Below, piece after piece: positions 33,084-42,203 of a stretch of DNA of 64,000 bases. Made by a program: the position numbers and the translations under genes. The DNA comes from Limiplasma sp034927815. Lineage in GTDB: Bacteria > Bacillota > Clostridia > Christensenellales > Aristaeellaceae. Under the pieces are notes generated by a model. The model saw only the letters and a program-made list of their open reading frames with translations. It ran no database searches and was not told where the DNA came from. The DNA lies in the NCBI GenBank assembly GCA_034927815.1, contig JAYFPK010000015.1:1-64000 (forward strand). The letters are read 5' to 3'. Each line of letters begins with the position of its first letter. Positions within the stretch are counted from its first letter, which is position 1.

Positions 33084-34589
33084 ATGTATAAGCTGATGAT
33101 CGTGGATGACGAACGCTTGATCCGTCAAGGGTTGATGACCGTGATTCCATGGAGCGATATGGGCTTCCAGGTGGTGGGCGAGGCCAGCGGCGTCAAAGCG
33201 GCCAAGGCGCTGGCGTTGGAGTGCAAGCCGGACGTTCTGCTGACGGATATCCGCATGGCCGACGGCACGGGGCTGGAGCTGATTGAGGCGCTGCAGCGGG
33301 ATATGCCGGCGCTCAAAACGGTGACCATCAGCGGATACAACGATTTTAACTACGCGGTGAAGGCCCTGAAGCTGCGGGTGGAAGACTACATTTTGAAGCC
33401 CATCGACCCGGAGGAGATTCACCGGGTTTTTACCAAAATCGCCCGGGATCTGGATGAGGAGCGGCGTTCCCAGGTCAAGCGCAGCAGCACCCACTATGCC
33501 TACACCGAATATGAAATGATCCACCGCCTTTACAATGACCTGCTGGAGGAGGATTTCAGCGCCCGGTACCTCCACGGCCAAGGGCAGTATCACCTGCTCC
33601 TGCTCCGGGATATGGACTATCAATACGACTGGAGCGGCGGCAAGGACGAAAAGCCGTCCCTGGGCGATCCCATCCCCTTGGGGGAGGCCCTGCGGGGGTG
33701 CTACCACATCCGCACGGAGGGGTTGATGCTGGTGATTCTGCCTGCCAGGCGCGACGCGAAGGATTTTGCGGAGGGCTTGATGCGGGCGCTGGGCAAGGAC
33801 GCGGCCCATTACCGGATTGCCGTGGGAGACACGGTGCCGGAACTGACCGGGGGCGTGGGGGCGTATATCTCCCTTTCCAGCCTCCTGTACGCCCAGGGGC
33901 AGGAGCAGATCGTTTGCCAGAATCACGGGCGGCAGCGCCTGCTGAACGAGAATCTGACCTCTTTGCGAAAGAAGCTCATCGAGCAACTGGAAAACGGAGC
34001 GCCCATCGAGGATACCTTGGCGCAGATCCGCCGGGATCTGCACCTGCGCAAGCGGGACCCCAGGGGGGCTTATCTGCACGTGCTGCAGGAGGTAACGAGA
34101 TATTTTCAGATCGGGGGCTGGCAGCCCTCCGGGCTGCTTCGGGAGCCCGCCAGGGGGCAAATGGAGGAGGCGGAGCAACAGGCGCTGGAGGCCGCCTTTA
34201 CCGGGGATATCCAGGAGCTGGCGCGCCGCGTCCGGGAACAGGGCGGCTCCATGGCCGAAATCCTGGCCCGCAAGGCCATCACGGAAATAGAGCTGTCCTA
34301 CGGGGATTCCGATGTATCCCTGGCGCGGCTGGCTGAAAAGCTGCGGGTCAGCTACGGCTACCTGTCCACCGTTTTCTCCCGGCAGATTGGCAAGGGCTTT
34401 GCCGCCTACCTGGCGGAGGTGCGCATGGAGAAGGCCAAAAGCCTGCTGCTGCGCCGGGAGTTGAAGGTGTACGAGGTGGCGGGCATGGTAGGCTACCGCA
34501 ACGCCCGGTATTTCTCCGACGCGTTCAAGAAAGTCACGGGCCTCTCTCCCGGAGAGTATGTCGCCCGGATGAAGGGGGAAGGGCTATGA
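33084..34589 (+). CDS. YesN-type response regulator (REC-AraC)
   Basis: A 501-residue regulator. The receiver domain (1-120) has IVDDE (6-10), the phosphate acceptor Asp55 (LLTDIRM) and the conserved Lys in DYILKPID. A long middle region follows. The C-terminal AraC double helix-turn-helix (about 400-500) contains VSLARLAEKLRVSYGYLSTVF. GGAGG 8 bases before the ATG at 33084 selects it over 33063. An extended -10 (TGGTATACT, -10 at 33026-33031) precedes it. Its ATGA overlap with the kinase gene marks a two-component pair that probably activates the importer genes downstream. Confidence 0.9.
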   Translation: MYKLMIVDDERLIRQGLMTVIPWSDMGFQVVGEASGVKAAKALALECKPDVLLTDIRMADGTGLELIEALQRDMPALKTVTISGYNDFNYAVKALKLRVEDYILKPIDPEEIHRVFTKIARDLDEERRSQVKRSSTHYAYTEYEMIHRLYNDLLEEDFSARYLHGQGQYHLLLLRDMDYQYDWSGGKDEKPSLGDPIPLGEALRGCYHIRTEGLMLVILPARRDAKDFAEGLMRALGKDAAHYRIAVGDTVPELTGGVGAYISLSSLLYAQGQEQIVCQNHGRQRLLNENLTSLRKKLIEQLENGAPIEDTLAQIRRDLHLRKRDPRGAYLHVLQEVTRYFQIGGWQPSGLLREPARGQMEEAEQQALEAAFTGDIQELARRVREQGGSMAEILARKAITEIELSYGDSDVSLARLAEKLRVSYGYLSTVFSRQIGKGFAAYLAEVRMEKAKSLLLRRELKVYEVAGMVGYRNARYFSDAFKKVTGLSPGEYVARMKGEGL

Positions 34590-36376
34590 GAAAGGGAGCC
34601 AAGCCCCAGCGAAGCGGTACGCTGAAAAGCTATTTCCTCAAATCCTCCTACATTTCCATCCTCTCCTCCATCGTGCTCATCAGCTTGCTCACCTCCTTGC
34701 TGATGAATGTCAGCGCGAGGCGGCACGCCAACACCACCAGCCGCCAGGAGCTGGATTCCATTGTGCAAAACACCGGGCATGTGGTGCAGAGCCTTGAAGC
34801 GTTTATCATCGATTTCGCCTTTCATTCGGAGGTGCAGCGCCAGCTGCGCCAGTACAACCAGGCGGAAGCCCCCAACCGGTTCCAAACGAAGCTGGCGGTG
34901 GACCAGTATTGGCGCATTTACGCCAACAGCCTGGGCACGGAGGTGAGCAACGCGGCGGTATTCGCCCTGAACGGGGATTTGGTGGGCAGCCTGGAATGGT
35001 TTGAGGAAAACGCCAACATGACGCAATACCCCTGGTATCCCCAGGCTTTGGCCTCCACAGGGGAAATGCTGTGGCTGCCGGGCGCCACGGACCCCAACAA
35101 CCGCCAGGGGGAAAGGCAGCTGATTCCCGTGGTGAAGAAAATACGCTCCATCAACGTGAACATCGGCATGGATTTGGGGTATTTGCTGGTATATTTCAAC
35201 GCTGAAACCCTGCTGGACAACGTGGTGGCGGACCACTACCCCGCCCCGGAGCGGAGCGTGTTCCTCTTGGACGGAGCGGGAAACATGCTGGCCCACACCA
35301 TGCCGGACATCACCGGCGGCCACTCCTTTCAGCAGCCCGAGGACCAGGGCAGCGTGGTGCGCTATGACGGGCGGCAGTATCTTTACTACGGCGCTTCCCT
35401 CCCCCGCGCAGGCTGGCAGGTGCGCATTCTCACGGACATGGCGTTGCTGATGAAGGATTCCGATTTGGTGCTTTGGATTTGCCTTCTCTTTTCGCTGACG
35501 CTGATGGGCGTGTTCCTGCTGATCTCCATCCACAACGCCAAAAGCATCACCCGGCCCTTCTCTCAAATGCAAAAGAGCTTTGCCCAGGTGGAAAAAGGGC
35601 TTTTCAACGAGGCGGAGGTGGACAGCCGGGCGGGCATTGCGGAGCTGGACGACTTGGTGGGCCGCTATAACCTGATGGTGCAGCGGCTGGAAAGCTTGAT
35701 CTACGAAAACTATGAAAGCAAGCTGCGGGAACAGGCGCTGGTCTCCCAGATGCAGGAGATCAAAATCGAGGCGCTGCAGCTGCAAGTCAATCCTCATTTT
35801 CTCTACAACACCTTGGATTCCATCAACTGGATGGCGCTGCAGGCCGGCAATCAGGGCATCTCCAAGATGGTGCTGGCCCTGGGCAGCTTCTTTCGCAGCA
35901 ACATGAGCACAGAGGTTTTCACCACCGTGGAAAAGGAGATGAAAAGCGTAAGCCATTTTCTCTACATCCAAAAGGTGCGCTTTGACGAGAAGCTGGAATA
36001 TGAGTTCCAGGTGGAGGAAAAATGCCTGCACCGCAAAACGCTGCGGATGCTCTTGCAGCCCTTGGTGGAAAACTCCATCAAGCACGGGGTGACCGCTAGC
36101 CCCACGCCCTGCCTTTTGAAAATTATGGTGCGGCGGGAGGGGGATTCCTTGGTGATGGAGGTGGCGGACGACGGCGTCGGCATGAAGCCGGATACGCTGG
36201 AGCACCTCCGCAGGCAATGGGAGGGGATCGCCTCCCTCAATCCCGGGGAATGCAAGGTAGGGCTGATCAACATCATGAAGCGGCTGCAGCTTTGCTACCA
36301 AGGCGCCGCGCGCTTTGGGGTGGACAGCGCCCAGGGCAAGGGCACCACGGTGCGGGTGGAGATTCCCTGCGAATAA
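34586..36376 (+). CDS. YesM-type sensor histidine kinase
   Basis: A 596-residue membrane kinase. One membrane segment near residues 22-42 and a second near 293-315 bracket an extracytoplasmic sensor of about 250 residues. A HAMP linker, a short coiled coil and the His_kinase domain follow, with His404 in QVNPHFLYNTLDSINW. The ATPase domain has PLVENSIKHG and DDGVGM. It probably senses a sugar or binding protein outside and phosphorylates the YesN partner. Translation is coupled by the ATGA overlap. A terminator separates it from the importer genes. Confidence 0.92.
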   Translation: MRKGAKPQRSGTLKSYFLKSSYISILSSIVLISLLTSLLMNVSARRHANTTSRQELDSIVQNTGHVVQSLEAFIIDFAFHSEVQRQLRQYNQAEAPNRFQTKLAVDQYWRIYANSLGTEVSNAAVFALNGDLVGSLEWFEENANMTQYPWYPQALASTGEMLWLPGATDPNNRQGERQLIPVVKKIRSINVNIGMDLGYLLVYFNAETLLDNVVADHYPAPERSVFLLDGAGNMLAHTMPDITGGHSFQQPEDQGSVVRYDGRQYLYYGASLPRAGWQVRILTDMALLMKDSDLVLWICLLFSLTLMGVFLLISIHNAKSITRPFSQMQKSFAQVEKGLFNEAEVDSRAGIAELDDLVGRYNLMVQRLESLIYENYESKLREQALVSQMQEIKIEALQLQVNPHFLYNTLDSINWMALQAGNQGISKMVLALGSFFRSNMSTEVFTTVEKEMKSVSHFLYIQKVRFDEKLEYEFQVEEKCLHRKTLRMLLQPLVENSIKHGVTASPTPCLLKIMVRREGDSLVMEVADDGVGMKPDTLEHLRRQWEGIASLNPGECKVGLINIMKRLQLCYQGAARFGVDSAQGKGTTVRVEIPCE

Positions 36377-36398
36377 GGAAAAGCGGGCGGCTTTGGAC

Positions 36399-36424
36399 AA
36401 GGCGGGGCATCCCCGCCTTTTTTC
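36399..36424 (+). terminator. Intrinsic terminator after the kinase gene
   Basis: AAGGCGGGG (36399-36407) pairs with CCCCGCCTT (36411-36419) around CAT, followed by TTTT. The two-component pair and the importer operon are thus separate units. Confidence 0.85.
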
Positions 36425-36481
36425 CTGCTGCCAAATAGAAGAAGTGATGAAAAAAGCCGGATAAATATGAAAAACACAACA

Positions 36482-36540
36482 TTGTGCAACACATGCGCTT
36501 TTGATACGATTCAAGTGCCAAATCTGTGGAATCATCCACA
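36482..36540 (+). promoter_or_regulatory. Promoter and leader hairpin of the importer operon
   Basis: TTGTGC (36482-36487), 17 bases, TACGAT (36505-36510) is a weak sigma-A match, as expected for an activated promoter. Just after the start point, TGTGGA and TCCACA (36525-36530 and 36535-36540) form a perfect inverted repeat around ATCA. Confidence 0.45.
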
Positions 36541-36569
36541 AAAGCGAATCAAAAGGGGGAGGCAACAAC

Positions 36570-37856
36570 ATGAAAAAGACTTGGGTGCGGTTGGTAACAA
36601 TGGTTTTTGCGCTGGGCCTGGTCATCGGCAGTGTGGGCAGCGCTGTTGCGGCGGACGGAGACGTGGTCGTGCTGCAGTATGCCGACTGGGAGAAGTTTGA
36701 CACCGCGTTTATCGACGAGTGGAACGCCAGCCATCCCAACATTCAGGTGGAGTTCACCCCCATCCCGGACAATGGGGAAAAGATGACCAAGGTGGACATC
36801 CTGGCTATGAGCGGGGATCTGGACATCATGCCCATGAGCGACGCCGAGCAGTTCATCCGCATGAAAAACGGCGTGCTGGCCCCGCTGACCGAGTATCTGG
36901 AGCGGGACGGCATTGACATGGCGGCTGATTTTGGCGCCTTCGAGCCTTGGAGCAGGCACGACGATGTGTACTATTGCCTGCCTCTGCGCACCAGCTTGCA
37001 GGTGGTGTACTACAACAAGACGATGTTTGACGCGGCCGGCATGGCCTACCCGGCGGATGACTGGACCTGGGACCAGTACCTGGAAACCGCCAAGGCGCTG
37101 ACAAGCGGCGAAGGCCAAAGCAAGGTGTACGGCACCTATACCCACACCTTTGGCGGCGACTGGGCCACCGTGGCCACCCAGGGCGCGGGCTGGTACACCG
37201 AGGATGGCAAGTCCAACATCCGGGCGGAGGCCTTTGTGCGCGGCCTGGAAGTCCGCAAGGAAATGGACGATGGCGGCTTCCAGATGCCCTTCAGCCAGAT
37301 CACCGCGGTCAAGACCATGCCCAACAGCGAGTTCTTCGGCGGCAAGGCCGCCATGGCCATGGCCGGCAGCTGGATGGTCCGGGATATGAAGAACAAGGAA
37401 AAGTTCCCCTTTGACTTTGAAGTGGGCATCGCCTACATCCCCCGCTATGACGAGACCCATCCCGGACAGCGGCTGTCCATGAGCTGCTCCGCTTTGGGCA
37501 TTCCCGCCAACAGCAAGCACAAGGACGAGGCCTGGGAATTCCTGAAGTACTACATCCAACAGTGCAGCGGCACCACCGCCGGCGGCGGCAACATCCCCTG
37601 CTACCAGCCCGCCTGGAACGACGACCTGGTCAGCATCTTCATCGAGGGCTCCGGGCTGACGGTGGAACAGGGACGCGTGTTCTTCAACCCCGAGGCCACC
37701 ATCACCACCAACAAGGTGCTGGGAGCCGCTTCGGCCATGTACAACCAGATCGTCAACGAGGAAACACCCCTGTACTTCAATGGCGAAAAGGATCTGGAAG
37801 CGGTGCTCACCAGCATTGAAAGCCGGGCCAACGAGGAAATCGCCAAAGAGCCCTGA
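36570..37856 (+). CDS. Sugar ABC importer binding protein
   Basis: A 428-residue family 1 binding protein. The signal peptide (MKKTWVRL, hydrophobic core, SAVAADGD) has a signal peptidase I site and no lipobox Cys. The mature protein keeps the usual hallmarks (LQVVYYNKTMFDAAGM, KAAMAMAGSWMVRD). GGGGGAGG 7 bases before the ATG at 36570 selects that start over 36501. Two hairpins follow before the permease genes. The importer probably carries a beta-linked oligosaccharide cut by the GH3 and GH2 enzymes downstream (inference). Confidence 0.9.
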   Translation: MKKTWVRLVTMVFALGLVIGSVGSAVAADGDVVVLQYADWEKFDTAFIDEWNASHPNIQVEFTPIPDNGEKMTKVDILAMSGDLDIMPMSDAEQFIRMKNGVLAPLTEYLERDGIDMAADFGAFEPWSRHDDVYYCLPLRTSLQVVYYNKTMFDAAGMAYPADDWTWDQYLETAKALTSGEGQSKVYGTYTHTFGGDWATVATQGAGWYTEDGKSNIRAEAFVRGLEVRKEMDDGGFQMPFSQITAVKTMPNSEFFGGKAAMAMAGSWMVRDMKNKEKFPFDFEVGIAYIPRYDETHPGQRLSMSCSALGIPANSKHKDEAWEFLKYYIQQCSGTTAGGGNIPCYQPAWNDDLVSIFIEGSGLTVEQGRVFFNPEATITTNKVLGAASAMYNQIVNEETPLYFNGEKDLEAVLTSIESRANEEIAKEP

Positions 37857-37865
37857 CCCCAGGGC

Positions 37866-37982
37866 GGCCGGTCCGGGGCGCTCCCGCTCCGTACCGGCCG
37901 GTTCACAAAGGGATGCCTGCGTTTTACAGTCCTCCCATCCATGAGGTTCATTTTCAAAATGGTGGGGCGATGCCCCACCATT
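37866..37982 (+). promoter_or_regulatory. Two hairpins between binding protein and permease genes
   Basis: GGCCGGT (37866-37872) pairs with ACCGGCC (37893-37899). AATGGTGGGGC (37958-37968) pairs perfectly with GCCCCACCATT (37972-37982), followed by CTTCTCTTCT. The second is terminator-like and should let only part of transcription reach the permeases. Confidence 0.55.
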
Positions 37983-38035
37983 CTTCTCTTCTGTGAGCAA
38001 TAGCTTCTATTTTTTCTGGAAAGGCGGTTGATCTC

Positions 38036-38965
38036 ATGGCGGATTTCTCCATGGCGAGAACCCGGAGCCAGCAACGGCTATCGGCCATGCGCCTGCGGGA
38101 GGAGCGCGCGGGATACCTGTTTATTCTGCCAAACCTGATCGGCATCTTTGTGTTTGTGGCCGCGCCTATCTTGCTGTCCATGATTCTGGGCTTTACCAAG
38201 TGGAACCCCATGCAAGGGCTGGCGGGCATCCGGTTCGTGGGGCTGGATAACTTCGCGCGCCTGTTTTCGGACGAGCGGGTGATGGCGAGCCTGGGGAACA
38301 ACCTGCGCTACTCCTTCACCTACGTGCCCATTACCATCTGCCTGGCCCTTGTTTTGGCGGGGGTTTTGAACCAGTTTGTGTACGGGCGGGTTCCTCTGCG
38401 CATGATGTGCTTCATGCCCTACGTATCCTCCATGGTCAGCGTGGCCTTTGTCTGGATGATTCTGTTCTATCCGGATTACGGCCCCATCAACGGGATTCTG
38501 ACCAGCGTGTTCGGCGTCGCCAATCCTCCCAAATGGTTCGTCAGCAGCCAATGGGCGCTGACGGCCATCACCATCATGTCCGTATGGCATGACGTGGGCT
38601 ACTACACCATCATCTTGGTATCGGGCATGCAGAGCATCCCCGGGGAGCTGTATGAGGCCGCCCGCATCGACGGCGCTTCGGGAATCAGAAGCTTTTTCCG
38701 CATCACCATCCCCATGCTGATCCCCACGCTGTTCTTCTGCACGGTGCTGGCTACCATCAACTCCTTCAAGGTGTTTGACCAGGTGAACGTCATCACCGAG
38801 GGCGGCCCCGGCTACTCCACCTCTGTGCTGGTGTATTGCATGTATTTCTACGCCTTTAAGCAGCAGGACATGGGCTACGCCTCCTCCATCGCCTGGGTTT
38901 TATTCCTGATCATCTTCGTGCTGTCCATGTTGCAAATGCGGTTGCGCAGAAAACTGGAAGCGTAG
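38036..38965 (+). CDS. Sugar ABC importer permease, MalF type
   Basis: A 309-residue permease with six membrane segments (first at about 22-45). The EAA loop reads EAARIDGASGIRSFF, followed by RITIPMLIP. A GAAAGG ribosome site lies about 12 bases before the ATG; an in-frame ATG at residue 6 is a possible start. The MalG-type partner begins 12 bases after its stop. Confidence 0.9.
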   Translation: MADFSMARTRSQQRLSAMRLREERAGYLFILPNLIGIFVFVAAPILLSMILGFTKWNPMQGLAGIRFVGLDNFARLFSDERVMASLGNNLRYSFTYVPITICLALVLAGVLNQFVYGRVPLRMMCFMPYVSSMVSVAFVWMILFYPDYGPINGILTSVFGVANPPKWFVSSQWALTAITIMSVWHDVGYYTIILVSGMQSIPGELYEAARIDGASGIRSFFRITIPMLIPTLFFCTVLATINSFKVFDQVNVITEGGPGYSTSVLVYCMYFYAFKQQDMGYASSIAWVLFLIIFVLSMLQMRLRRKLEA

Positions 38966-38977
38966 GAGGAAAAAGAG

Positions 38978-39808
38978 ATGAACACAAAACGCACCCTTTT
39001 TGCTCGCATCCTTGTAACGGCGCTGGTGGCTGTGTTTGCGCTGCTTTGCATCATGCCCTTTGTGTGGATGGTTTCCACCTCCTTCAAGTACGAAATCGAC
39101 GTGATGAACTTCCCCTTCAAGCTGGTGGAGGACCGGGTGAACCTGAACAACTACCGCAGCGTGTGGTCCGAAAGCAACTTCCCCACCTACTACCTCAACA
39201 GCCTGAAGGTCACCTTTTTGTCCCTCATGGGAAATCTGGTGATTACCACCATGTGCGCCTACGGCTTTGCCCGCTTGCGCTTTCGGGGAAAGAACCTCAT
39301 CTTTGCCCTGTACCTGGCCACGATGATGATCCCGGACCAGGTGACGCTGCTGCCCAAGTACCTGTATTTCAGCTCTTTGAGCCTGACCAACAACCACCTC
39401 TCGCTGATTCTGCCGGCCATGTTCAACGTGTTTGGCGTGTTTTTGATGCGGGGCTATTTTGAAAGCATCCCCTACGAGATCACCGAGGCCGCCCATGTGG
39501 ACGGGGCGGGGCAGCTGCGCATCTTCGCCCAGGTGATTCTGCCCCTGGCCCGCCCGGGGGTGATGACGCTGCTGCTGCTCAGCTTTACCTGGAGCTGGAA
39601 CGATTACCTGAACCCGCTGATCTATCTCTCCAGCGACCGCCTGCTGACCCTGACGGTGGGCTTGCAGCGCTTCCAGGAGTCCGCCTCCACCAACTACGCC
39701 CTCATCATGGCGGGGGCCACCGTGTCTCTGATTCCCATCTTGCTGCTGTTCCTGTTTACCCAAAAGTACTTTATTGAAAGCTTTGCTACGGCGGGCATCA
39801 AGGGCTAA
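38978..39808 (+). CDS. Sugar ABC importer permease, MalG type
   Basis: A 276-residue permease with six membrane segments. The EAA loop reads EAAHVDGAGQLRIFA, followed by QVILPLARPG. GGAGG precedes the ATG. It ends 28 bases before the GH3 gene. With the MalF-type protein it forms the channel; the ATPase is encoded elsewhere. Confidence 0.9.
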   Translation: MNTKRTLFARILVTALVAVFALLCIMPFVWMVSTSFKYEIDVMNFPFKLVEDRVNLNNYRSVWSESNFPTYYLNSLKVTFLSLMGNLVITTMCAYGFARLRFRGKNLIFALYLATMMIPDQVTLLPKYLYFSSLSLTNNHLSLILPAMFNVFGVFLMRGYFESIPYEITEAAHVDGAGQLRIFAQVILPLARPGVMTLLLLSFTWSWNDYLNPLIYLSSDRLLTLTVGLQRFQESASTNYALIMAGATVSLIPILLLFLFTQKYFIESFATAGIKG

Positions 39809-39836
39809 GGGCGATGCGGCCCCGAAGGAGGAAACC

Positions 39837-42203
39837 ATGAACAAGGATATCAAAGCGCTGGTGCAAAGCCTGACGCTGGAGGAAAAAGCCTCCCTGTGCT
39901 CGGGCATGGGCCTTTGGCAGACCAAGCCCATCCCGGAGAAGGGCATCCCGGAGATTTGGATGGCGGACGGCTCCAATGGCATCCGCATCCAAAAGCCCAA
40001 GGAGGGCCTGCGGGCGCAGGCGCCCTCGGATTTTTTGAAGATCACGGACCTTACCCAGAACTCCCCCACCATCACCGACCAGTGGGAGGCGGTATGCTAT
40101 CCCTCCGGCGCGGCGCTGGCGGCCACCTGGAACATGGATTTGATTGAAAAGATGGCGCAAAGGCTGGGGGATGAATGCCGGTACCGGCACATCCACATCC
40201 TGCTGGCCCCGGGCATCAACATCAAGCGGAGCCCTCTGGGGGGGCGCGGCTATGAGTATTACTCCGAAGACCCGTACCTCACCGGGGCCACGGCCACGGC
40301 CTTCATCCGCGGGGTACAGCGCCAGGGCGTGGGCACCAGCATCAAGCACTATGCCGCCAACAACGCGGAGACGCTGCGCATCAACATGAGCAGCGATGTT
40401 CAGGAGCGGGCCCTGCGGGAAATCTACCTGGCCCCCTTTGAAAAGGCCGTGAAAGAGGCCGATCCCTGGACCGTGATGAGCAGCTACAACAAGGTAAACG
40501 GCGTGCAGATGGCCGAAAATCCCCTTTTGCTCAACGGCGTGCTCCGGGAGGAGTGGGGATGGGATGGCGTGGTGGTGTGCGATTGGGGCGGCATCAAGGA
40601 CCGGGAGGCCGCCCTGCGGGCGGGAAACGATCTGCAAATGCCCGAAAACCGCAATGACGACGCGCTGCTTGTGGAAGCTGTGCGAAGCGGAGCGCTGGAT
40701 GAAGATATTCTGGATACGGCCATAGAGCGGATTTTGAAGCTGGTGCTGCGATCCAAGGAGGCGGAGAGCTTCCTGCCCTCCGTGGATTGGGAAGCCCACC
40801 GGCAAGTGGCCCGGGAGGTAGCCGAGGAATCCTTGGTGCTGCTGAAAAACGAAGATCATCTGCTGCCCCTGGGGCCGGACAAATATAAGAAGGTGGCGGT
40901 GATCGGCGCTTTTGCCAAGGAACCCCGCTACCAGGGCGGAGGCTCCACGCTGGTAAACCCCGTGCGCATCTCCATCCCGTACGCGGAGATGGAAAAGCGC
41001 GCCCAGGCGGCGGGGATGGCGCTGACCTACGCCCCCGGCTATCTCCTGCGGGATGAAACCACCCCCGAGATGCTCCGGGAGGCCCAGCGGGCGGCGGAGC
41101 AGGCAGACGTGGCCGTGGTCTTTGCCGGGCTGTGGGTGGCCTATGACAGGGAAGGCTTTGACCGGAAAAAGCTGACCATTGACGAAAGCCACATCGCGCT
41201 GATCCAGGCGGTATGCCAGGCCCAGAAAAAGGTCGTGGTGGTGCTCAGCAACGGGGACGCCGTTACCATGCACCCCTGGATTGAGAACGTGGGCGCGGTA
41301 TTGCAGCAGCTGCTGGTGGGCGAAGTGGTGGGCGAGGCCGTTGCGGCGGCGCTGTTTGGGGCGGTGAACCCCAGCGGCAAGCTGCCCGTTACCTACCCCA
41401 AGCGCCTGGAGGACACCCCGGGCTGGCCCTGGTTCCCCGGCGAAAACAACCACCATGTATATGGGGAGGGCGTGCTGGTAGGATACCGCTTTTATGACAA
41501 GCGCAAGGTGGACACCCTCTTCCCCTTTGGCTACGGCCTTTCCTATACGGAGTTCGCCTTTGAGAACCTGACGCTGGACAAGCGCTCCATGCCGGACACC
41601 GGTGCCCTCCGGGTCTCGGTGGAGGTGGTGAATACCGGCAAAGTGGCCGGTGCGGAAACCGTGCAGGTGTACGTGGCTCCCCCAGAGGACAGCCGGCTCT
41701 TGCGGCCCTTGAAGGAGCTGCGCGCCTTTGCCAAGGTAACGCTGGCGCCGGGGGAGCGCAGGCTCGTGGCCTTCGAGCTGGGCTTCCGGGATTTTGCCTG
41801 CTACGACCCGGAGCTCATGGACTGGTGCGCGGACAGCGGCGTCTACGGGGTGCTGGTGTGCAAGCATGCCGAAGACCCGGCGCCCTTGAAGGCGGAGGTG
41901 GAAATCCAAAGCACCACCACGGTATTCCGCCCGCTGTATTTGGACAGCCAGCACCGGCAGGTGTTCGCCCACCCTACGGCCAAGCGGATGTACCTTGACT
42001 TTTTGGTAGACAAGGGCGTTTTGAAGGCCGAAGAGCTGGAAACCATGGCTCCCCTCCTCATGGGGAACTACATGGGCATCTACAACGTGGTCACCAGCCT
42101 TTTGGGCGCAAAAATCCGCAAGGCTGAGCTCCAGGAGCTCCTGGACAACATCAACCGGACCCTGGGCAAGCCCGGGGGGCGGCGGGAAGAGGAGAAGAAA
42201 TGA
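39837..42203 (+). CDS. GH3 beta-glycosidase
   Basis: A 788-residue glycoside hydrolase family 3 enzyme with the three usual parts: the TIM barrel (about 1-310, with KHYAANNAE), the alpha/beta sandwich (about 340-540) and a C-terminal fibronectin III-like domain (about 585-680). The nucleophile is Asp249 in VVVCDWGGIKDRE. There is no signal peptide, so it acts inside the cell on imported sugars, most likely as beta-glucosidase or beta-xylosidase. AAGGAGG 5 bases before the ATG at 39837 selects it over 39774. It shares an ATGA overlap with the GH2 gene. Confidence 0.92.
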   Translation: MNKDIKALVQSLTLEEKASLCSGMGLWQTKPIPEKGIPEIWMADGSNGIRIQKPKEGLRAQAPSDFLKITDLTQNSPTITDQWEAVCYPSGAALAATWNMDLIEKMAQRLGDECRYRHIHILLAPGINIKRSPLGGRGYEYYSEDPYLTGATATAFIRGVQRQGVGTSIKHYAANNAETLRINMSSDVQERALREIYLAPFEKAVKEADPWTVMSSYNKVNGVQMAENPLLLNGVLREEWGWDGVVVCDWGGIKDREAALRAGNDLQMPENRNDDALLVEAVRSGALDEDILDTAIERILKLVLRSKEAESFLPSVDWEAHRQVAREVAEESLVLLKNEDHLLPLGPDKYKKVAVIGAFAKEPRYQGGGSTLVNPVRISIPYAEMEKRAQAAGMALTYAPGYLLRDETTPEMLREAQRAAEQADVAVVFAGLWVAYDREGFDRKKLTIDESHIALIQAVCQAQKKVVVVLSNGDAVTMHPWIENVGAVLQQLLVGEVVGEAVAAALFGAVNPSGKLPVTYPKRLEDTPGWPWFPGENNHHVYGEGVLVGYRFYDKRKVDTLFPFGYGLSYTEFAFENLTLDKRSMPDTGALRVSVEVVNTGKVAGAETVQVYVAPPEDSRLLRPLKELRAFAKVTLAPGERRLVAFELGFRDFACYDPELMDWCADSGVYGVLVCKHAEDPAPLKAEVEIQSTTTVFRPLYLDSQHRQVFAHPTAKRMYLDFLVDKGVLKAEELETMAPLLMGNYMGIYNVVTSLLGAKIRKAELQELLDNINRTLGKPGGRREEEKK